From NCBI GenBank assembly GCA_001953215.1, contig CP019169.1, forward strand, positions 1,550,001 to 1,614,000: a stretch of DNA of 64,000 nucleotides. Direction: 5' to 3'. The DNA comes from Betaproteobacteria bacterium GR16-43 (lineage in GTDB: Bacteria; Pseudomonadota; Gammaproteobacteria; Burkholderiales; Usitatibacteraceae). Positions 29,437-38,753 of the stretch are shown here, in pieces; position 1 is the stretch's first letter, and each line of letters begins with the position of its first letter. Made by a program: the position numbers and the translations under genes. A model generated the notes under the pieces. It was not told the origin of the DNA. It saw nothing but the letters and a program-made list of their open reading frames with translations, and made no database searches.

Positions 29437-30776
29437 CGCTTCGCCAGCTCGCCGCGCACGCGCTCCATCACGGAAGCCCAGTCTTCCGTGCGCGGCTGGC
29501 GGATGAGGCGCGCCGACGGATACCACGGGCTGTCCTCGCGTTCGAGCATCCAGCGCCAGTCGGGCGCGTGCGGAAGCAGCACCCAGACCGGCTTTCCCAT
29601 CGCGCCCGCGAGGTGTGCCACGGCCGTGTCTACCGAAATGACCAGGTCCAGTTGTGAAACCAGCGCGGCGGTGTCGCGGAAATCGGCGAGCGCTTCGCCG
29701 AAATGGCGGACGTTCGCCGCAGCACCGAGTGCGGCGCGGTCCGGCTCGCGCACTTCCTTCTGCACGCTCACGAACTCGATTCCGGGAACCAGGATCGAAG
29801 CGAGTTGCGAGAACGGCAGCGTGCGATTGCGATCGTTGCGGAGCGTGGTGCTGCCCGACCACGCGAGGCCGACGCGATATGCCTTTCGTTCGCCGAGCCG
29901 TTCCCGCCACGCGGAGACCGAATCTTCCGGCGCCCGCAGATACGGAATGGCCGCGGGAATGGTCTCGACGCGCGTGCCGAACGCGAGGGGAAGGCTCATG
30001 AGCGGACAATGCAGGTCGATCCCGGGAAGGGCATCGCCGCGAGCCACCAGTGCATGGACGCCTTCGAACTGCTGGAACAACGGAACGAGCGCCGCGTGGA
30101 CTTCGAGCACGACGCGAGCGCCCCTGGCCAGCACGAGGGGCAGGTAGCGCACGAACTGGATCGTGTCGCCCAGGCCCTGCTCGGCGTGCAGCAGCACGGT
30201 CTTGCCCTGCAATTCCTCGCGGCCCGTCCACTGCGGCACGCCAAAGTTGCGCGCGGCCCCTAGCGTGTCGCTGCCGCCCCAGCGTGCCTCGTGGTCCGCC
30301 CACGCGTGCTCGAAGTCGCCCTGCACGAGGTACGCGAGGCCGCGATTGAAGCGCGAACGCAGGTGGCCGGGATCGAGCTCCAGGGCGCGCGTGTAGCTCT
30401 CCACGGCTTCGGGGTAGCGGTTGAGCGCGGCGAGCGCGACGCCGCGATTCGAATGCGCGGCCACGAACCGCGGCGCCAGGCGCAGGGCGCGATCGTAGTC
30501 CGCGAGCGCCTCCTCGAAGCGATTGGCCATGCGCAGTGCCGCGCCGCGATTGACGAGGGCCTCGGCGTGGCCGGGATCGATCGCGAGCGCACGCGAAGAG
30601 AAATCGATGGCGTCTTCCGCCTGGCCGCGCAGGGCCGCAATCGTCGCGAGCAAGTGCAGCGCGTAGAAGTGGCGCGGGATCGCCTGCAGGATCGCGTGCG
30701 CCATCGCTTGCGCGTCATCGTGGCGGCCCGCGGAAAAATGCGCCGCCGCGGCCTGCATCGCCTCGTCGGGCGTCAT
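29433..30776 (-). CDS. TPR protein with glycosyltransferase-9-like C-terminal domain
   Basis: This 447-residue protein has several tetratricopeptide repeats in residues 1-180 (for example NRGAALRMANRFEEAL and NRGVALAALNRYPEAV). A C-terminal domain resembles heptosyltransferase/GT9 folds, with EQGLGDTIQFVRYLP and ISVDTAVAHLAGAMGKPVW. Proteins of this type are common in betaproteobacteria; their acceptor is unknown. No signal peptide or membrane helix is seen. It is paralogous to the protein at 34442-35983. The start codon is one of three ATG copies in a 17-bp tandem repeat. Confidence 0.85.
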   Translation of the reverse strand: MTPDEAMQAAAAHFSAGRHDDAQAMAHAILQAIPRHFYALHLLATIAALRGQAEDAIDFSSRALAIDPGHAEALVNRGAALRMANRFEEALADYDRALRLAPRFVAAHSNRGVALAALNRYPEAVESYTRALELDPGHLRSRFNRGLAYLVQGDFEHAWADHEARWGGSDTLGAARNFGVPQWTGREELQGKTVLLHAEQGLGDTIQFVRYLPLVLARGARVVLEVHAALVPLFQQFEGVHALVARGDALPGIDLHCPLMSLPLAFGTRVETIPAAIPYLRAPEDSVSAWRERLGERKAYRVGLAWSGSTTLRNDRNRTLPFSQLASILVPGIEFVSVQKEVREPDRAALGAAANVRHFGEALADFRDTAALVSQLDLVISVDTAVAHLAGAMGKPVWVLLPHAPDWRWMLEREDSPWYPSARLIRQPRTEDWASVMERVRGELAKR

Positions 30777-30820
30777 CGCACGGCTGGCTTCATCGCACGG
30801 CTGGCTTCATCGCGCGGCTA
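30774..30820. repeat. 17-bp tandem repeat at a start codon
   Basis: The unit CATCGCACGGCTGGCTT occurs twice in full (30774-30790 and 30791-30807) and then partly, with one change, to 30820. Each unit contains an ATG on the minus strand, and only the one at 30776 is in frame with the TPR gene. The partial copy contains the stop of the LysE gene. Confidence 0.9.
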
Positions 30821-31447
30821 GGGGCGCTCGGCGAAGGCGAGGCGCACGCCGAGGCCGACCAGCACCACGCCGCAGCAGCGGTTGGCCCACGCGAGGATCG
30901 CGGGCCGGCGCCGGAGCGCGGCGGAGAAGCTCCCCGCGGCCAGGCCGACGCCGGCCTTCACGGGCAACGCGAGCAGCGCGTAGAGCACGCCCAGCATCGC
31001 GAGGTCGCGCGTGGGATGCCCGCTCGCGGGATCGACGAACTGCGGCAGGAACGCGAGGAAGAAGAGGACGATCTTCGGGTTCGTGAGGTTGGAGAGCATG
31101 CCCTGGCCGACGAGGGCCCAGGCCGAGAGCGGCTTGGTGCCCGCCGCGAGTTCCGGCGGCACGGCCCGCGTGAAGATCAGGCGAACGCCGAGATACGCGA
31201 GGTAGGCCGCGCCCGCGAGCTTGAGCGCCGTGAACAGGCCTTCGCTCGCCTGCAGGATGGCACCCACGCCCAGCGCGGCGAGCGCGGTGTGCGCGAGGAT
31301 GCCGAGGCAGACGCCGACCGCCGAGCAAAGGCCCGCGACGCGTCCCTGCGCGACCGAGCGCGTCATCACGTAGATCATGTCCTGGCCCGGCGTGGCGATG
31401 AGCGCCAGCGAGGCGGCCACGTAGAGACCCAGCGCGTGCGCTTCCAC
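30818..31447 (-). CDS. LysE/RhtB family amino-acid exporter
   Basis: This 209-residue inner-membrane protein has about six hydrophobic helices. It carries the family motif PGQDMIYVMTRSVAQGR-type segment near residue 20 and a conserved NLTNPKIVLFF segment in the middle. It exports amino acids or related metabolites; the substrate is unknown. No ATG is suitably placed, so the GTG at 31447, 5 bp after the amidohydrolase stop, is taken as the start. It probably shares a transcript with the M20 gene. Confidence 0.88.
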   Translation of the reverse strand: MEAHALGLYVAASLALIATPGQDMIYVMTRSVAQGRVAGLCSAVGVCLGILAHTALAALGVGAILQASEGLFTALKLAGAAYLAYLGVRLIFTRAVPPELAAGTKPLSAWALVGQGMLSNLTNPKIVLFFLAFLPQFVDPASGHPTRDLAMLGVLYALLALPVKAGVGLAAGSFSAALRRRPAILAWANRCCGVVLVGLGVRLAFAERP

Positions 31448-31452
31448 GTGGG

Positions 31453-32715
31453 TCAGCCGTTTGCCGCGAGCCAGTCGAGCGCCAGGCCGCTCAACGATTG
31501 CACGCCCAGCTTCATGCACGCTTCGTCGACGAAGAAGCGCGGGCTGTGGTTCGGCGCGGCCGTCGATGCGTCCTTGTCCTTCGGCGTGCAGCCGACGAAG
31601 TAGAAGAAGCCCGGCACCTTCTTTTGATAGAACGAGAAGTCCTCGGCGCCGCAGACCTTGTCGACCACCTTCACGTTCGCTTCGCCGGCGAAGCGCCCGA
31701 GCGTCGGGATCGACCAGTCGGTCAGCTTCGGGTCGTTCACGGTCACGTCGTACCACTTGTGGATGTGCACTTTCGCGGTGGCGCCGCCCGAGGCCGCGAT
31801 CATCTCGCTGATGCGCTTCACGTGGCCGTGGATCTCGTCGCGCTGCGCCTCGTCGAACGTGCGGATGGTGCCTTCCATCTTCACTTCGTCCGGGATGATG
31901 TTGTGGCGAACGCCGCCGTGGAAGACGCCGACCGTGACGATCGAAGGTTCCTGCGCGATGTTCATCCGGCGCGACACGATGGTCTGCAGGCCGGTGACGA
32001 TCTGCGCGCCGACCACGATCGGATCGACGCCACGCCACGGCATGGCCGCGTGCGTCTGGACGCCGCGCACGAAGATGCGGAAGTCGTCGGCCGACGCCAT
32101 GAACGGACCGGAGCGGTAGCCGATCATCCCCGTGGGGAAGATCGAGGTCACGTGCAGGCCGAAGATCGCACCCACCTTCGGGTTCTCGAGGCAGCCCTGC
32201 TCGATCATCATCCTGGCGCCGCCGTCCTCGCCGATGGGCGGGGTCTCCTCGGCCGGCTGGAACACGAACGTGACGGTGCCCGGGATTTGCGCGCGCATTC
32301 CCGCGAGCACTTCGGCCACGCCCATGAGGATGGCGGTGTGCGCATCGTGGCCGCAGGCGTGCATCACGCCGCACTGCTGGCCGTTCCATTCGGTGCGCAC
32401 GGTGCTCTTGAACGGGACATCCACCTCTTCGGCCACCGGCAGCGCGTCCATGTCGGCGCGCAGGGCCACGACCGGGCCGGGCTTGCCGCCCTTCAAGATG
32501 CCGACGACGCCGGTGTGAGCGACCTTTTCACGCACCTCGTCGAAGCCGAGGGCGCGCAGGTGGTCGGCGACGACCTTCGCGGTGCGAACCTCGCGGTTGC
32601 CGAGCTCGGGGTTGGCGTGGAAATCGCGGCGCCACGCGACGACTTTCGGCTCGACCTTGGCCGCGGCGGCCGACAGCGTGGAATCCAGGGGGAACGGGGA
32701 GGAAGGAGCGTTCAT
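31453..32715 (-). CDS. M20 family amidohydrolase (hippurate hydrolase-like)
   Basis: This zinc-dependent peptidase M20D/aminoacylase-type hydrolase has 420 residues from the ATG at 32715. Metal ligands are visible in HACGHDAHTA, the Glu pair in QPAEETPP, and the late His-containing GAEDFSFY. LRADMDALP is the conserved beta-strand preceding the site. It releases an acyl group or amino acid from N-acyl amino acids or similar amides. It is followed 5 bp downstream by a LysE-type exporter, which would suit disposal of an amino-acid product. Divergent from the rhodanese gene. Confidence 0.92.
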   Translation of the reverse strand: MNAPSSPFPLDSTLSAAAAKVEPKVVAWRRDFHANPELGNREVRTAKVVADHLRALGFDEVREKVAHTGVVGILKGGKPGPVVALRADMDALPVAEEVDVPFKSTVRTEWNGQQCGVMHACGHDAHTAILMGVAEVLAGMRAQIPGTVTFVFQPAEETPPIGEDGGARMMIEQGCLENPKVGAIFGLHVTSIFPTGMIGYRSGPFMASADDFRIFVRGVQTHAAMPWRGVDPIVVGAQIVTGLQTIVSRRMNIAQEPSIVTVGVFHGGVRHNIIPDEVKMEGTIRTFDEAQRDEIHGHVKRISEMIAASGGATAKVHIHKWYDVTVNDPKLTDWSIPTLGRFAGEANVKVVDKVCGAEDFSFYQKKVPGFFYFVGCTPKDKDASTAAPNHSPRFFVDEACMKLGVQSLSGLALDWLAANG

Positions 32716-32726
32716 GAGCGCGGACT

Positions 32727-32732
32727 TATAAT
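32727..32732 (+). promoter_or_regulatory. Candidate -10 box for the rhodanese gene
   Basis: A perfect TATAAT sits 20 bp before the start codon at 32753, in the 37-bp gap between divergent genes. No convincing -35 element lies 16-18 bp upstream. Confidence 0.45.
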
Positions 32733-32752
32733 CGGGGAAAGGGAATATTGCC

Positions 32753-33148
32753 ATGGAACACCTGACCCCCAAGCAGACCTACCAATACCTGAAGGACAAC
32801 CCGGACGCGGTCTTCATCGATTGCCGCAGCGAGATGGAGTACATGTTCGTGGGCCATCCGATCGGCGCGATGATGATCCCCTGGTACGACGGGGCCGACT
32901 GGGAGCTGAACCCGCATTTCGTGGGCCAGGTGAAGCGGCTCGCGGGGGCCAACTTCGAGAAGCGTCCCGTGGTGCTCATCTGCCGCAGCGGCAACCGCAC
33001 GCTGGAGGCCGGCGAGGCGCTCGAGCGCTCGGGCTTCAAGCACGTGATCAACGTGCTGCACGGCTTCGAAGGCGAGCTGGACGCCAACCACCATCGCAAT
33101 GCCGTGAGCGGCTGGCGCGTCGACGGCCTGCCCTGGGAACAGTACTGA
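32753..33148 (+). CDS. Rhodanese-like domain protein
   Basis: This 131-residue protein is one rhodanese domain. The active-site loop LICRSGNRT contains the catalytic Cys near residue 80, and FIDCRSEMEY and GHPIGAMMIPW are the conserved earlier segments. It can carry a persulfide and donate sulfur, but the acceptor is unknown. No signal peptide is seen. The MFS gene follows after 10 bp. Confidence 0.9.
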   Translation: MEHLTPKQTYQYLKDNPDAVFIDCRSEMEYMFVGHPIGAMMIPWYDGADWELNPHFVGQVKRLAGANFEKRPVVLICRSGNRTLEAGEALERSGFKHVINVLHGFEGELDANHHRNAVSGWRVDGLPWEQY

Positions 33149-33158
33149 GCCCGGGCGC

Positions 33159-34463
33159 TTGAAGTCCGGCGACCCGCCGCTGCAAGAATCCCGGCTGCCT
33201 CCGGCATCGCTCGCCTGGCTGGTGTGGGGACTGGCCGCGTGCTTCTACCTCGTGGCGTTCTACCAGCGTGTCGCCCCCGCGGTGCTCACGCAGGAGCTCT
33301 CGCGCGATTTCCGGCTTTCCGCGGCGTCGCTCGGAAACCTCTCCGCGTTCTACTTCTACAGTTACGTCGCCGCGCAGATTCCGACGGGCCTGCTCGCCGA
33401 CCGTTGGGGGCCGCGCAAGCTGCTGACCGCCGGCGCTGCCATCGCGGCACTCGGAACCCTTGTGTTTGCGCTCGCGCCCAACGTGCTCGTGGCGAATGCG
33501 GGGCGCCTCCTGATCGGCGCCTCGGCGGGCGTGGCGTTCGTCTCCATGCTGAAGCTCGCCACGCACTGGATGGAGCCGCGGCGCTTCGCCTTCACCAGCG
33601 GCTTGGCACTTTTCATCGGAGTGCTCGGCGCCACGCTGGCCGGCGTGCCGCTGCGCATGGCGGTCGACACCTTCGGCTGGCGCGAGGTGATGGTGGCCAG
33701 CGCGGCCGTCACGGCTCTGGTGGCGGTGGTCGTGTGGATCGCGGTGCGCGACGATCCGAAGGACCGCGGGTTCGAGAGTTACCACCCTGCACAGGACCGG
33801 GCAGTAACGACCACCTCGGTGGCGTCGGACCTGCGCGCGATCTTCGGCTACCGGAACATCTGGATCCTGCTCTTCGCTCCCGCCGCGCTTTCGTCGCTCA
33901 CGCTTTCGTTCGGTGGACTGTGGGGCGTTCCATTCCTCGTGATGCACTACGGCTTCACGCCGACGGGTGCCGCGACGATGGCCTCCGCGATGCTGGTGGC
34001 GTGGTCGCTCTCCAGCCTGGGATGGAGCGTCCTGTCGGAGCGCCTGCGCCGGCGCAAGGCTCCGCTGGTGGTGGGCGTCGTGGCCGCGATGCTTTTGTGG
34101 GCCGCGACGATCTTCCTGCCGGGGCTGGGTCGCGGGGCGCTCGTCGCGTTGCTGATCGCCGCGAGTGCGACGGCGGGGGCTTTCGTGCTCACGTTCGCTT
34201 TCGCGAAGGAATCCGTGCCGTCGCGCCTGGCCGGAACCGCTTCGGGCATCGCCAACATGGGCGTGATGATCGGCGGCATGGTGATGCAGCCGGCGATCGG
34301 CATCCTGCTGGACCTGAACTGGGACGGCGTGATGGCCGATGGCGCGCGCTTCTATTCGTACGAGGCGTTCCAGCGCGCGTTCGCGCTGATCCTCGCGTGG
34401 GGTGCGTTGGCGCTCGTGCTGCTCGCGTTCGCGCGCGAGACCTACTGCCGTCCGGCTTCCTGA
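33159..34463 (+). CDS. MFS transporter
   Basis: This 434-residue protein has about twelve transmembrane helices and the MFS motif in ADRWGPRKLL after helix 2. It begins at a TTG codon; there is no usable ATG before the first helix and the preceding gene ends 10 bp upstream. Helix content and the GRLLIGASAG segment resemble NarK/organic-anion-type transporters, but no substrate is assigned. The last 22 bp overlap the convergent TPR gene. Confidence 0.85.
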   Translation: MKSGDPPLQESRLPPASLAWLVWGLAACFYLVAFYQRVAPAVLTQELSRDFRLSAASLGNLSAFYFYSYVAAQIPTGLLADRWGPRKLLTAGAAIAALGTLVFALAPNVLVANAGRLLIGASAGVAFVSMLKLATHWMEPRRFAFTSGLALFIGVLGATLAGVPLRMAVDTFGWREVMVASAAVTALVAVVVWIAVRDDPKDRGFESYHPAQDRAVTTTSVASDLRAIFGYRNIWILLFAPAALSSLTLSFGGLWGVPFLVMHYGFTPTGAATMASAMLVAWSLSSLGWSVLSERLRRRKAPLVVGVVAAMLLWAATIFLPGLGRGALVALLIAASATAGAFVLTFAFAKESVPSRLAGTASGIANMGVMIGGMVMQPAIGILLDLNWDGVMADGARFYSYEAFQRAFALILAWGALALVLLAFARETYCRPAS

Positions 34464-35983
34464 GGTTTCGCGAGGGCGGCGAGGGCTTCTCGCCAACTGC
34501 CGTCCACACCCTGGCGCAACACGTCGAAGCCCGGGTACCAGGGAGACGGGCCTGCGTGCATCCAGCGCCATTCCGGCGGGAAGGGAACGAGTACCTGGGC
34601 CGTGCGGCCCGCGAGTGCGGCGAGATGGATGTTGGTGTTGCTCACGGCCACGTGCCGGTCGAGCGCGGCAAGCAGGGCCAGCGCCTCCTCGAGGTCGTCG
34701 TTCATCGCCGAGAGGTCGTGCACTTTCGCGCCGAGCGCGGCTCCGGCGCGTTCGATCTCGCCCGCTTCGGGCTTGCGCTGGATGGCCATCATCGTCCCGC
34801 CGCCGGGACGCAGCGCCGCGAAGAGTTCCTCCATCGGCGCGTTCTTGTACAACCCGTGCGCGAGGACGCTGGCCGGCAGGCCCGCACGCCACGCGACGCC
34901 GGTCCACGGGCGCGGGCCGAGTTTCTCGAGACGGGCTTTCCACGCGTGGACGCGGGCTGCATCGGGTTCGGCGCGCAACGTGGGGGGCGTGGGGACACTT
35001 GCGTGCGTGAAATCGGGAAGGTCTCCGACGGGAATCTCGAGGTCGGCGCCCGCGTCGAGGCCCTGTACTTCCGCGGCGAACTGCGTGAAGTGGCCGGTGC
35101 GCGCGAGGAGCGAGTGCAGGCGCGGGTCGCCCGCGAAGTCCAGGCGCGCGGCGCGCAGCGCGGGCGCGAAGCGCAGGAAGAAGAGCACATCGCCCAGGCC
35201 CTGTTCGCCGATGAGCACGACGCGCTTGCCCTCGGTGCCCGTCGCGGGAAGCGGGCGATACGGCCGCGCTCGTCCTTCACGCCCGCGATAGGCGGCCCAA
35301 CCTGCGTCCCATCGACCCGTCAGCAGTTCGCACTGCGCGATGTACAACGGAAGGACACTGTCGTCGCCCGCGCGCGCCGCTGCCGCGTGATAGAGCCGCG
35401 CGGCCTCCGGAAAGTCGCCGCGGCTCACCTGGAAGCGGCCGAGCGCTTTCAGCGTCTCGACATGGCCCGGATCCAGCGCGCGCGCTTGCTGGAACGCGGC
35501 CTCGGATTCGTCGCGACGGCCCTGCCCCAGCAGCGCCGTCCCGCGGCCCGCGTGTGCGTCGGCGTTGCGTGCGTCGAGGGCGACGACCGCGTCGAATCCT
35601 CGCAGCGCAACGTCCCATTCCTTGCGACGCACGCGATGCGTCGCGGCGGCGTAGATCGCGGGCGGGAAGTTCGCGCGCAACTGCGCGGCACGGTCGAAGT
35701 GCGCGAGCGCCGCGTTGGCGTCTCCACCTTGGTCGTGCAGCAGGCCGAGTTCGTAGGCGGCGGCGTAGTCGCGGGGGTCGAGCGCGGCGGCCGCTTCGAG
35801 TGCAACGCGCGCCGCTTCGAGCTGGGCCAGCCCGCGCAGCGCAATGCCCTCGACCAGCCGGGCGCGTGCGTTGCCGGGCTCGGAGGCCGAGAGGGCGCGC
35901 GCGAGCTCGATGGCCCCCAGTGCGTCGCCCGCCTGCAAGCGCTGGAACGCGGCGACGACCGAAGGCTTACTCGGGGCTGCCAT
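34442..35983 (-). CDS. TPR protein with glycosyltransferase-9-like C-terminal domain, second copy
   Basis: This 513-residue protein has TPR units over residues 1-215 (ARGTALLGQGRRDESEAAFQQA is one such region) and then a GT9-like domain beginning IGEQGLGDVLFFLRF. The end matches the paralogue at 29433 in the pattern EWRWM-PSPWYP. The segment corresponding to the donor-binding DTAVAH motif reads NTNIHLAAL, so catalysis may be lost or changed. It overlaps the convergent MFS gene by 22 bp and the MFS gene upstream by 17 bp. Confidence 0.82.
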   Translation of the reverse strand: MAAPSKPSVVAAFQRLQAGDALGAIELARALSASEPGNARARLVEGIALRGLAQLEAARVALEAAAALDPRDYAAAYELGLLHDQGGDANAALAHFDRAAQLRANFPPAIYAAATHRVRRKEWDVALRGFDAVVALDARNADAHAGRGTALLGQGRRDESEAAFQQARALDPGHVETLKALGRFQVSRGDFPEAARLYHAAAARAGDDSVLPLYIAQCELLTGRWDAGWAAYRGREGRARPYRPLPATGTEGKRVVLIGEQGLGDVLFFLRFAPALRAARLDFAGDPRLHSLLARTGHFTQFAAEVQGLDAGADLEIPVGDLPDFTHASVPTPPTLRAEPDAARVHAWKARLEKLGPRPWTGVAWRAGLPASVLAHGLYKNAPMEELFAALRPGGGTMMAIQRKPEAGEIERAGAALGAKVHDLSAMNDDLEEALALLAALDRHVAVSNTNIHLAALAGRTAQVLVPFPPEWRWMHAGPSPWYPGFDVLRQGVDGSWREALAALAKPQEAGRQ

Positions 35984-37226
35984 CGCGTGGCTCGGGGAGG
36001 ATCGTGGGCGGATCCTCCATCGCGCGCCTCGAGACGCGCAGGTAGAGGTTCCAGCAGGCGAAGCCCGCGACGGCGAGGCCGAGCATGCCCACGGCGAGCC
36101 AGCGCGGGTCGTGGAAGACGGCCGGGGCGATCACGCCCGCGGTCACCACGTTCACCATCCCCGACACGAAGCCCTGCAGCGAGGCCGCCATGCCGCGCCG
36201 CGTGGGGAAGAGGTCCAGCGTGGTGAGCGAGATCGAGGGCATGGTGAGGGCGAATCCCGCGCCGTAGACGAACATGTGCATCACGGCCCACGGCAGCGAA
36301 GGCGCCACGAGGAGCGCGTAGGCGAGGTTCGCGAACGCGGCCACGCCCATGAGCACGTAGCCGAGGTGCACGGTTTGTACCGGCGTGCGCTTGCCCGCCG
36401 AACGCCCGGAGATCTGCGAGCCCAGCATGATTCCCACGATGCCGGGGATGAAGAGCCACGCGTATTGCTGCGGGCCGAGGCCCAGGTGCTCGCCGAGGAA
36501 GACGGGCGCCGAAACGATGTAGACGAAGAACCCGTTGAAGTTGCAACCCGCGGCGAGCGAGAGCAGCAGGAAGCGCGCGTTGATGCCGACCTCGCGATAG
36601 CCGGCCATCAGCGCCGCGGGATGGAACGCGTGGCGTGCGTGCGGAGGATGCGTCTCGGGCAGCGCGCGCAGGCTCATCACGAAGAGCAGCACGCCCACCA
36701 GGGCCAGGAACCAGAAGATGTATCGCCATCCGAGGCCGGCATAGAGGAAGCCGCCGATGATGGGCGCGATGGCGGGGGCCAATCCGAAGAACAGGGTGAC
36801 CAGCGACATGAGGCGCTGCGCATCCTCCGAATCGAAGAGGTCGCGGATCATCGCGCGGCCCACGACCATGCCCGCGCCCACCGACAACCCCTGGAAGACG
36901 CGGCACACCATCAATTGATGCAGGTTCGTGGCCAGCGCGCCGACGACCGAGGCGATCGTGAACACGACCAGCGACACGATGATCACCGGGCGCCGCCCGA
37001 AACTGTCCGAGAGCGCGCCGTGGAAGAGGAACATCACGCCGAACGCGAAAAGGTAAACCGAGAGCGTCTGCTGCACGCCGAGCGGCGTGGTCTCCAGCGA
37101 CGCCTGGATGCCGGCGAACGCGGGCAGGTACGTGTCGACCGAGAACGGACCCAGCGTCGCGAGAGCCGCCAGCAGCGCGGCGAACCCGTACTTGAAGGAC
37201 TTGGTGTGTTGGGTTCCGTGCGGCAT
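35967..37226 (-). CDS. Bcr/CflA family multidrug efflux MFS transporter
   Basis: This 419-residue transporter has twelve predicted helices. The first contains the Bcr/CflA hallmark FSVDTYLPAF, and HGALSDSFGRRPVII is the motif after helix 2. Members export drugs such as bicyclomycin and sulfonamides or metabolites. Its ATG shares one base with the comM stop (TGATG), and its 3' end overlaps the TPR gene by 17 bp. Confidence 0.92.
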   Translation of the reverse strand: MPHGTQHTKSFKYGFAALLAALATLGPFSVDTYLPAFAGIQASLETTPLGVQQTLSVYLFAFGVMFLFHGALSDSFGRRPVIIVSLVVFTIASVVGALATNLHQLMVCRVFQGLSVGAGMVVGRAMIRDLFDSEDAQRLMSLVTLFFGLAPAIAPIIGGFLYAGLGWRYIFWFLALVGVLLFVMSLRALPETHPPHARHAFHPAALMAGYREVGINARFLLLSLAAGCNFNGFFVYIVSAPVFLGEHLGLGPQQYAWLFIPGIVGIMLGSQISGRSAGKRTPVQTVHLGYVLMGVAAFANLAYALLVAPSLPWAVMHMFVYGAGFALTMPSISLTTLDLFPTRRGMAASLQGFVSGMVNVVTAGVIAPAVFHDPRWLAVGMLGLAVAGFACWNLYLRVSRRAMEDPPTILPEPRDGSPE

Positions 37227-38731
37227 CAGGCGGAAGGCGGCGTGCGCAGGCCGCGGTAGGCGAGCGCTTCGGCGACGTGTGCGCGACCCACGCCGTCGGC
37301 ATCGTTGAGATCCGCGACCGTGCGCGCCACGCGCAGCACGCGGTGATGCGCGCGGGCCGAGAGGCCGAGGCGCGAGGCCGACTCGCGCAGCAACTGCCGG
37401 CCCTCCGCATCCGGTTGCATGCGCTGGTCCACCTGCGCGGACGTGAGGCGTGCATTCATGACGCCCTGGCGAGCGAGCTGGCGGTGGCGTGCGCGCAGCG
37501 CCCGCTCGCGTACGCGCGGCGAGCTTTCGTTGGGGCTGCCCGACGACAGCTCCGCATCGCTCACGGGGTTCAACTCCACGTGCAGGTCGATGCGGTCCAA
37601 CAACGGGCCCGAGATGCGGCTGCGGTAGCGCACGACTTGCGCAGGCGTGCAGCGGCAGGGATTGCGCGAATCGCCGAGGTAGCCGCAGGGGCAGGGATTC
37701 ATCGCGGCCAGCAACTGGAAGCGCGCGGGGAAATCGGCCTGGCGCGCGGCACGCGAGATGGTGATGGCGCCCGATTCGAGCGGCTCGCGCAACACTTCCA
37801 GCACGTGGCGATCGAACTCGGGAAGTTCATCGAGGAAAAGGACGCCATGGTGCGCGAGGGAAATCTCGCCGGGGCGGGGCGGCGAGCCGCCGCCGACCAA
37901 CGCGATCGCCGACGCCGTGTGATGGGGACTGCGAAACGCGCGGGTGCCGAAGCGCTCCGGGCGGAAGGCGCCGTTGGCCATGCTTTGCACGGCGGCCGCT
38001 TCCAGGGCTTCCTCCTCCGACATGGGCGGAAGTATGCCGGGGAAGCGCAGGGCGAGCATGGTCTTGCCGGTGCCGGGCGGGCCGCAGAGGAGCAGCGAGT
38101 GGCCTCCGGCCGCGGCGATCTCGAGCGCGCGGCGCGCGAGGCCCTGGCCGCGCACATCCGCGAGGTCGGGATAAGCAGGTTCGTTGCGCGCACCGCTTGC
38201 CACATGTACCGGCAATGGAGCGAGGCCCGAGAGGTGGTCGCAGACTTCGAGCAACGTGCGCGCGGGAAGGATGGTGGCGCCGGTGGCGAAGCCCGCTTCC
38301 TCGGCGACGGAAGCCGGCAGCACGAACGCGCGCCCGTCCTGGTGGGCGCGGAACGTCATCGCGAGCGCGCCGCGAATCGCGCGCAACTCGCCGGACAGCC
38401 CCAGTTCGCCCGCAAACTCGTGCTTCGCGAGGTCGCGCTGCGGGACTTGCGCGGTGGCCGCGAGAATGCCGATGGCGATGGGGAGGTCGAACCGGCCGCT
38501 TTCCTTGGGAAGGTCCGCCGGGGCGAGGTTCACGGTTACGCGCCCGGCCGGAAACTTGAAGCGCGACGTGGCGAGGGCCGCGCGGACGCGATCGCGCGCT
38601 TCCTTCACCTCGGTGTCGGGCAGGCCGACGATGTGGAACTGGGGCAGGCCGCCCCCGCAGTGCGCTTCGACGCGCACGAGTGGCGCATCGAGGCCCGAGA
38701 GGCCACGGCTGAAGACGACGGCGACGGACAC
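37226..38731 (-). CDS. comM: ComM/YifB family Mg-chelatase-like AAA+ ATPase
   Basis: ComM is a hexameric helicase that promotes branch migration during natural transformation. The 501 residues have an N-terminal ChlI-like domain (about 20-145), Walker A in CGPPGTGKT, Walker B in GVLFLDELPEF and a C-terminal Mg-chelatase domain. A Cys-rich CPCGYLGDSRNPCRC segment near residue 350 is typical. The GTG at 38731 is chosen; it follows AGGAG by 6 nt and gives the standard N-terminus, whereas the frame stays open upstream over the ubiK gene. It is next to ubiK, a common betaproteobacterial arrangement. Confidence 0.93.
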   Translation of the reverse strand: MSVAVVFSRGLSGLDAPLVRVEAHCGGGLPQFHIVGLPDTEVKEARDRVRAALATSRFKFPAGRVTVNLAPADLPKESGRFDLPIAIGILAATAQVPQRDLAKHEFAGELGLSGELRAIRGALAMTFRAHQDGRAFVLPASVAEEAGFATGATILPARTLLEVCDHLSGLAPLPVHVASGARNEPAYPDLADVRGQGLARRALEIAAAGGHSLLLCGPPGTGKTMLALRFPGILPPMSEEEALEAAAVQSMANGAFRPERFGTRAFRSPHHTASAIALVGGGSPPRPGEISLAHHGVLFLDELPEFDRHVLEVLREPLESGAITISRAARQADFPARFQLLAAMNPCPCGYLGDSRNPCRCTPAQVVRYRSRISGPLLDRIDLHVELNPVSDAELSSGSPNESSPRVRERALRARHRQLARQGVMNARLTSAQVDQRMQPDAEGRQLLRESASRLGLSARAHHRVLRVARTVADLNDADGVGRAHVAEALAYRGLRTPPSA

Positions 38732-38753
38732 GGCGCTCCTCGCAAGGTGGGAT

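Noticed and set aside
33224-36226. 1000-codon plus-strand frame over the MFS and TPR genes
   Set aside because: Arg/Gly-rich shadow crossing two real genes in another frame.
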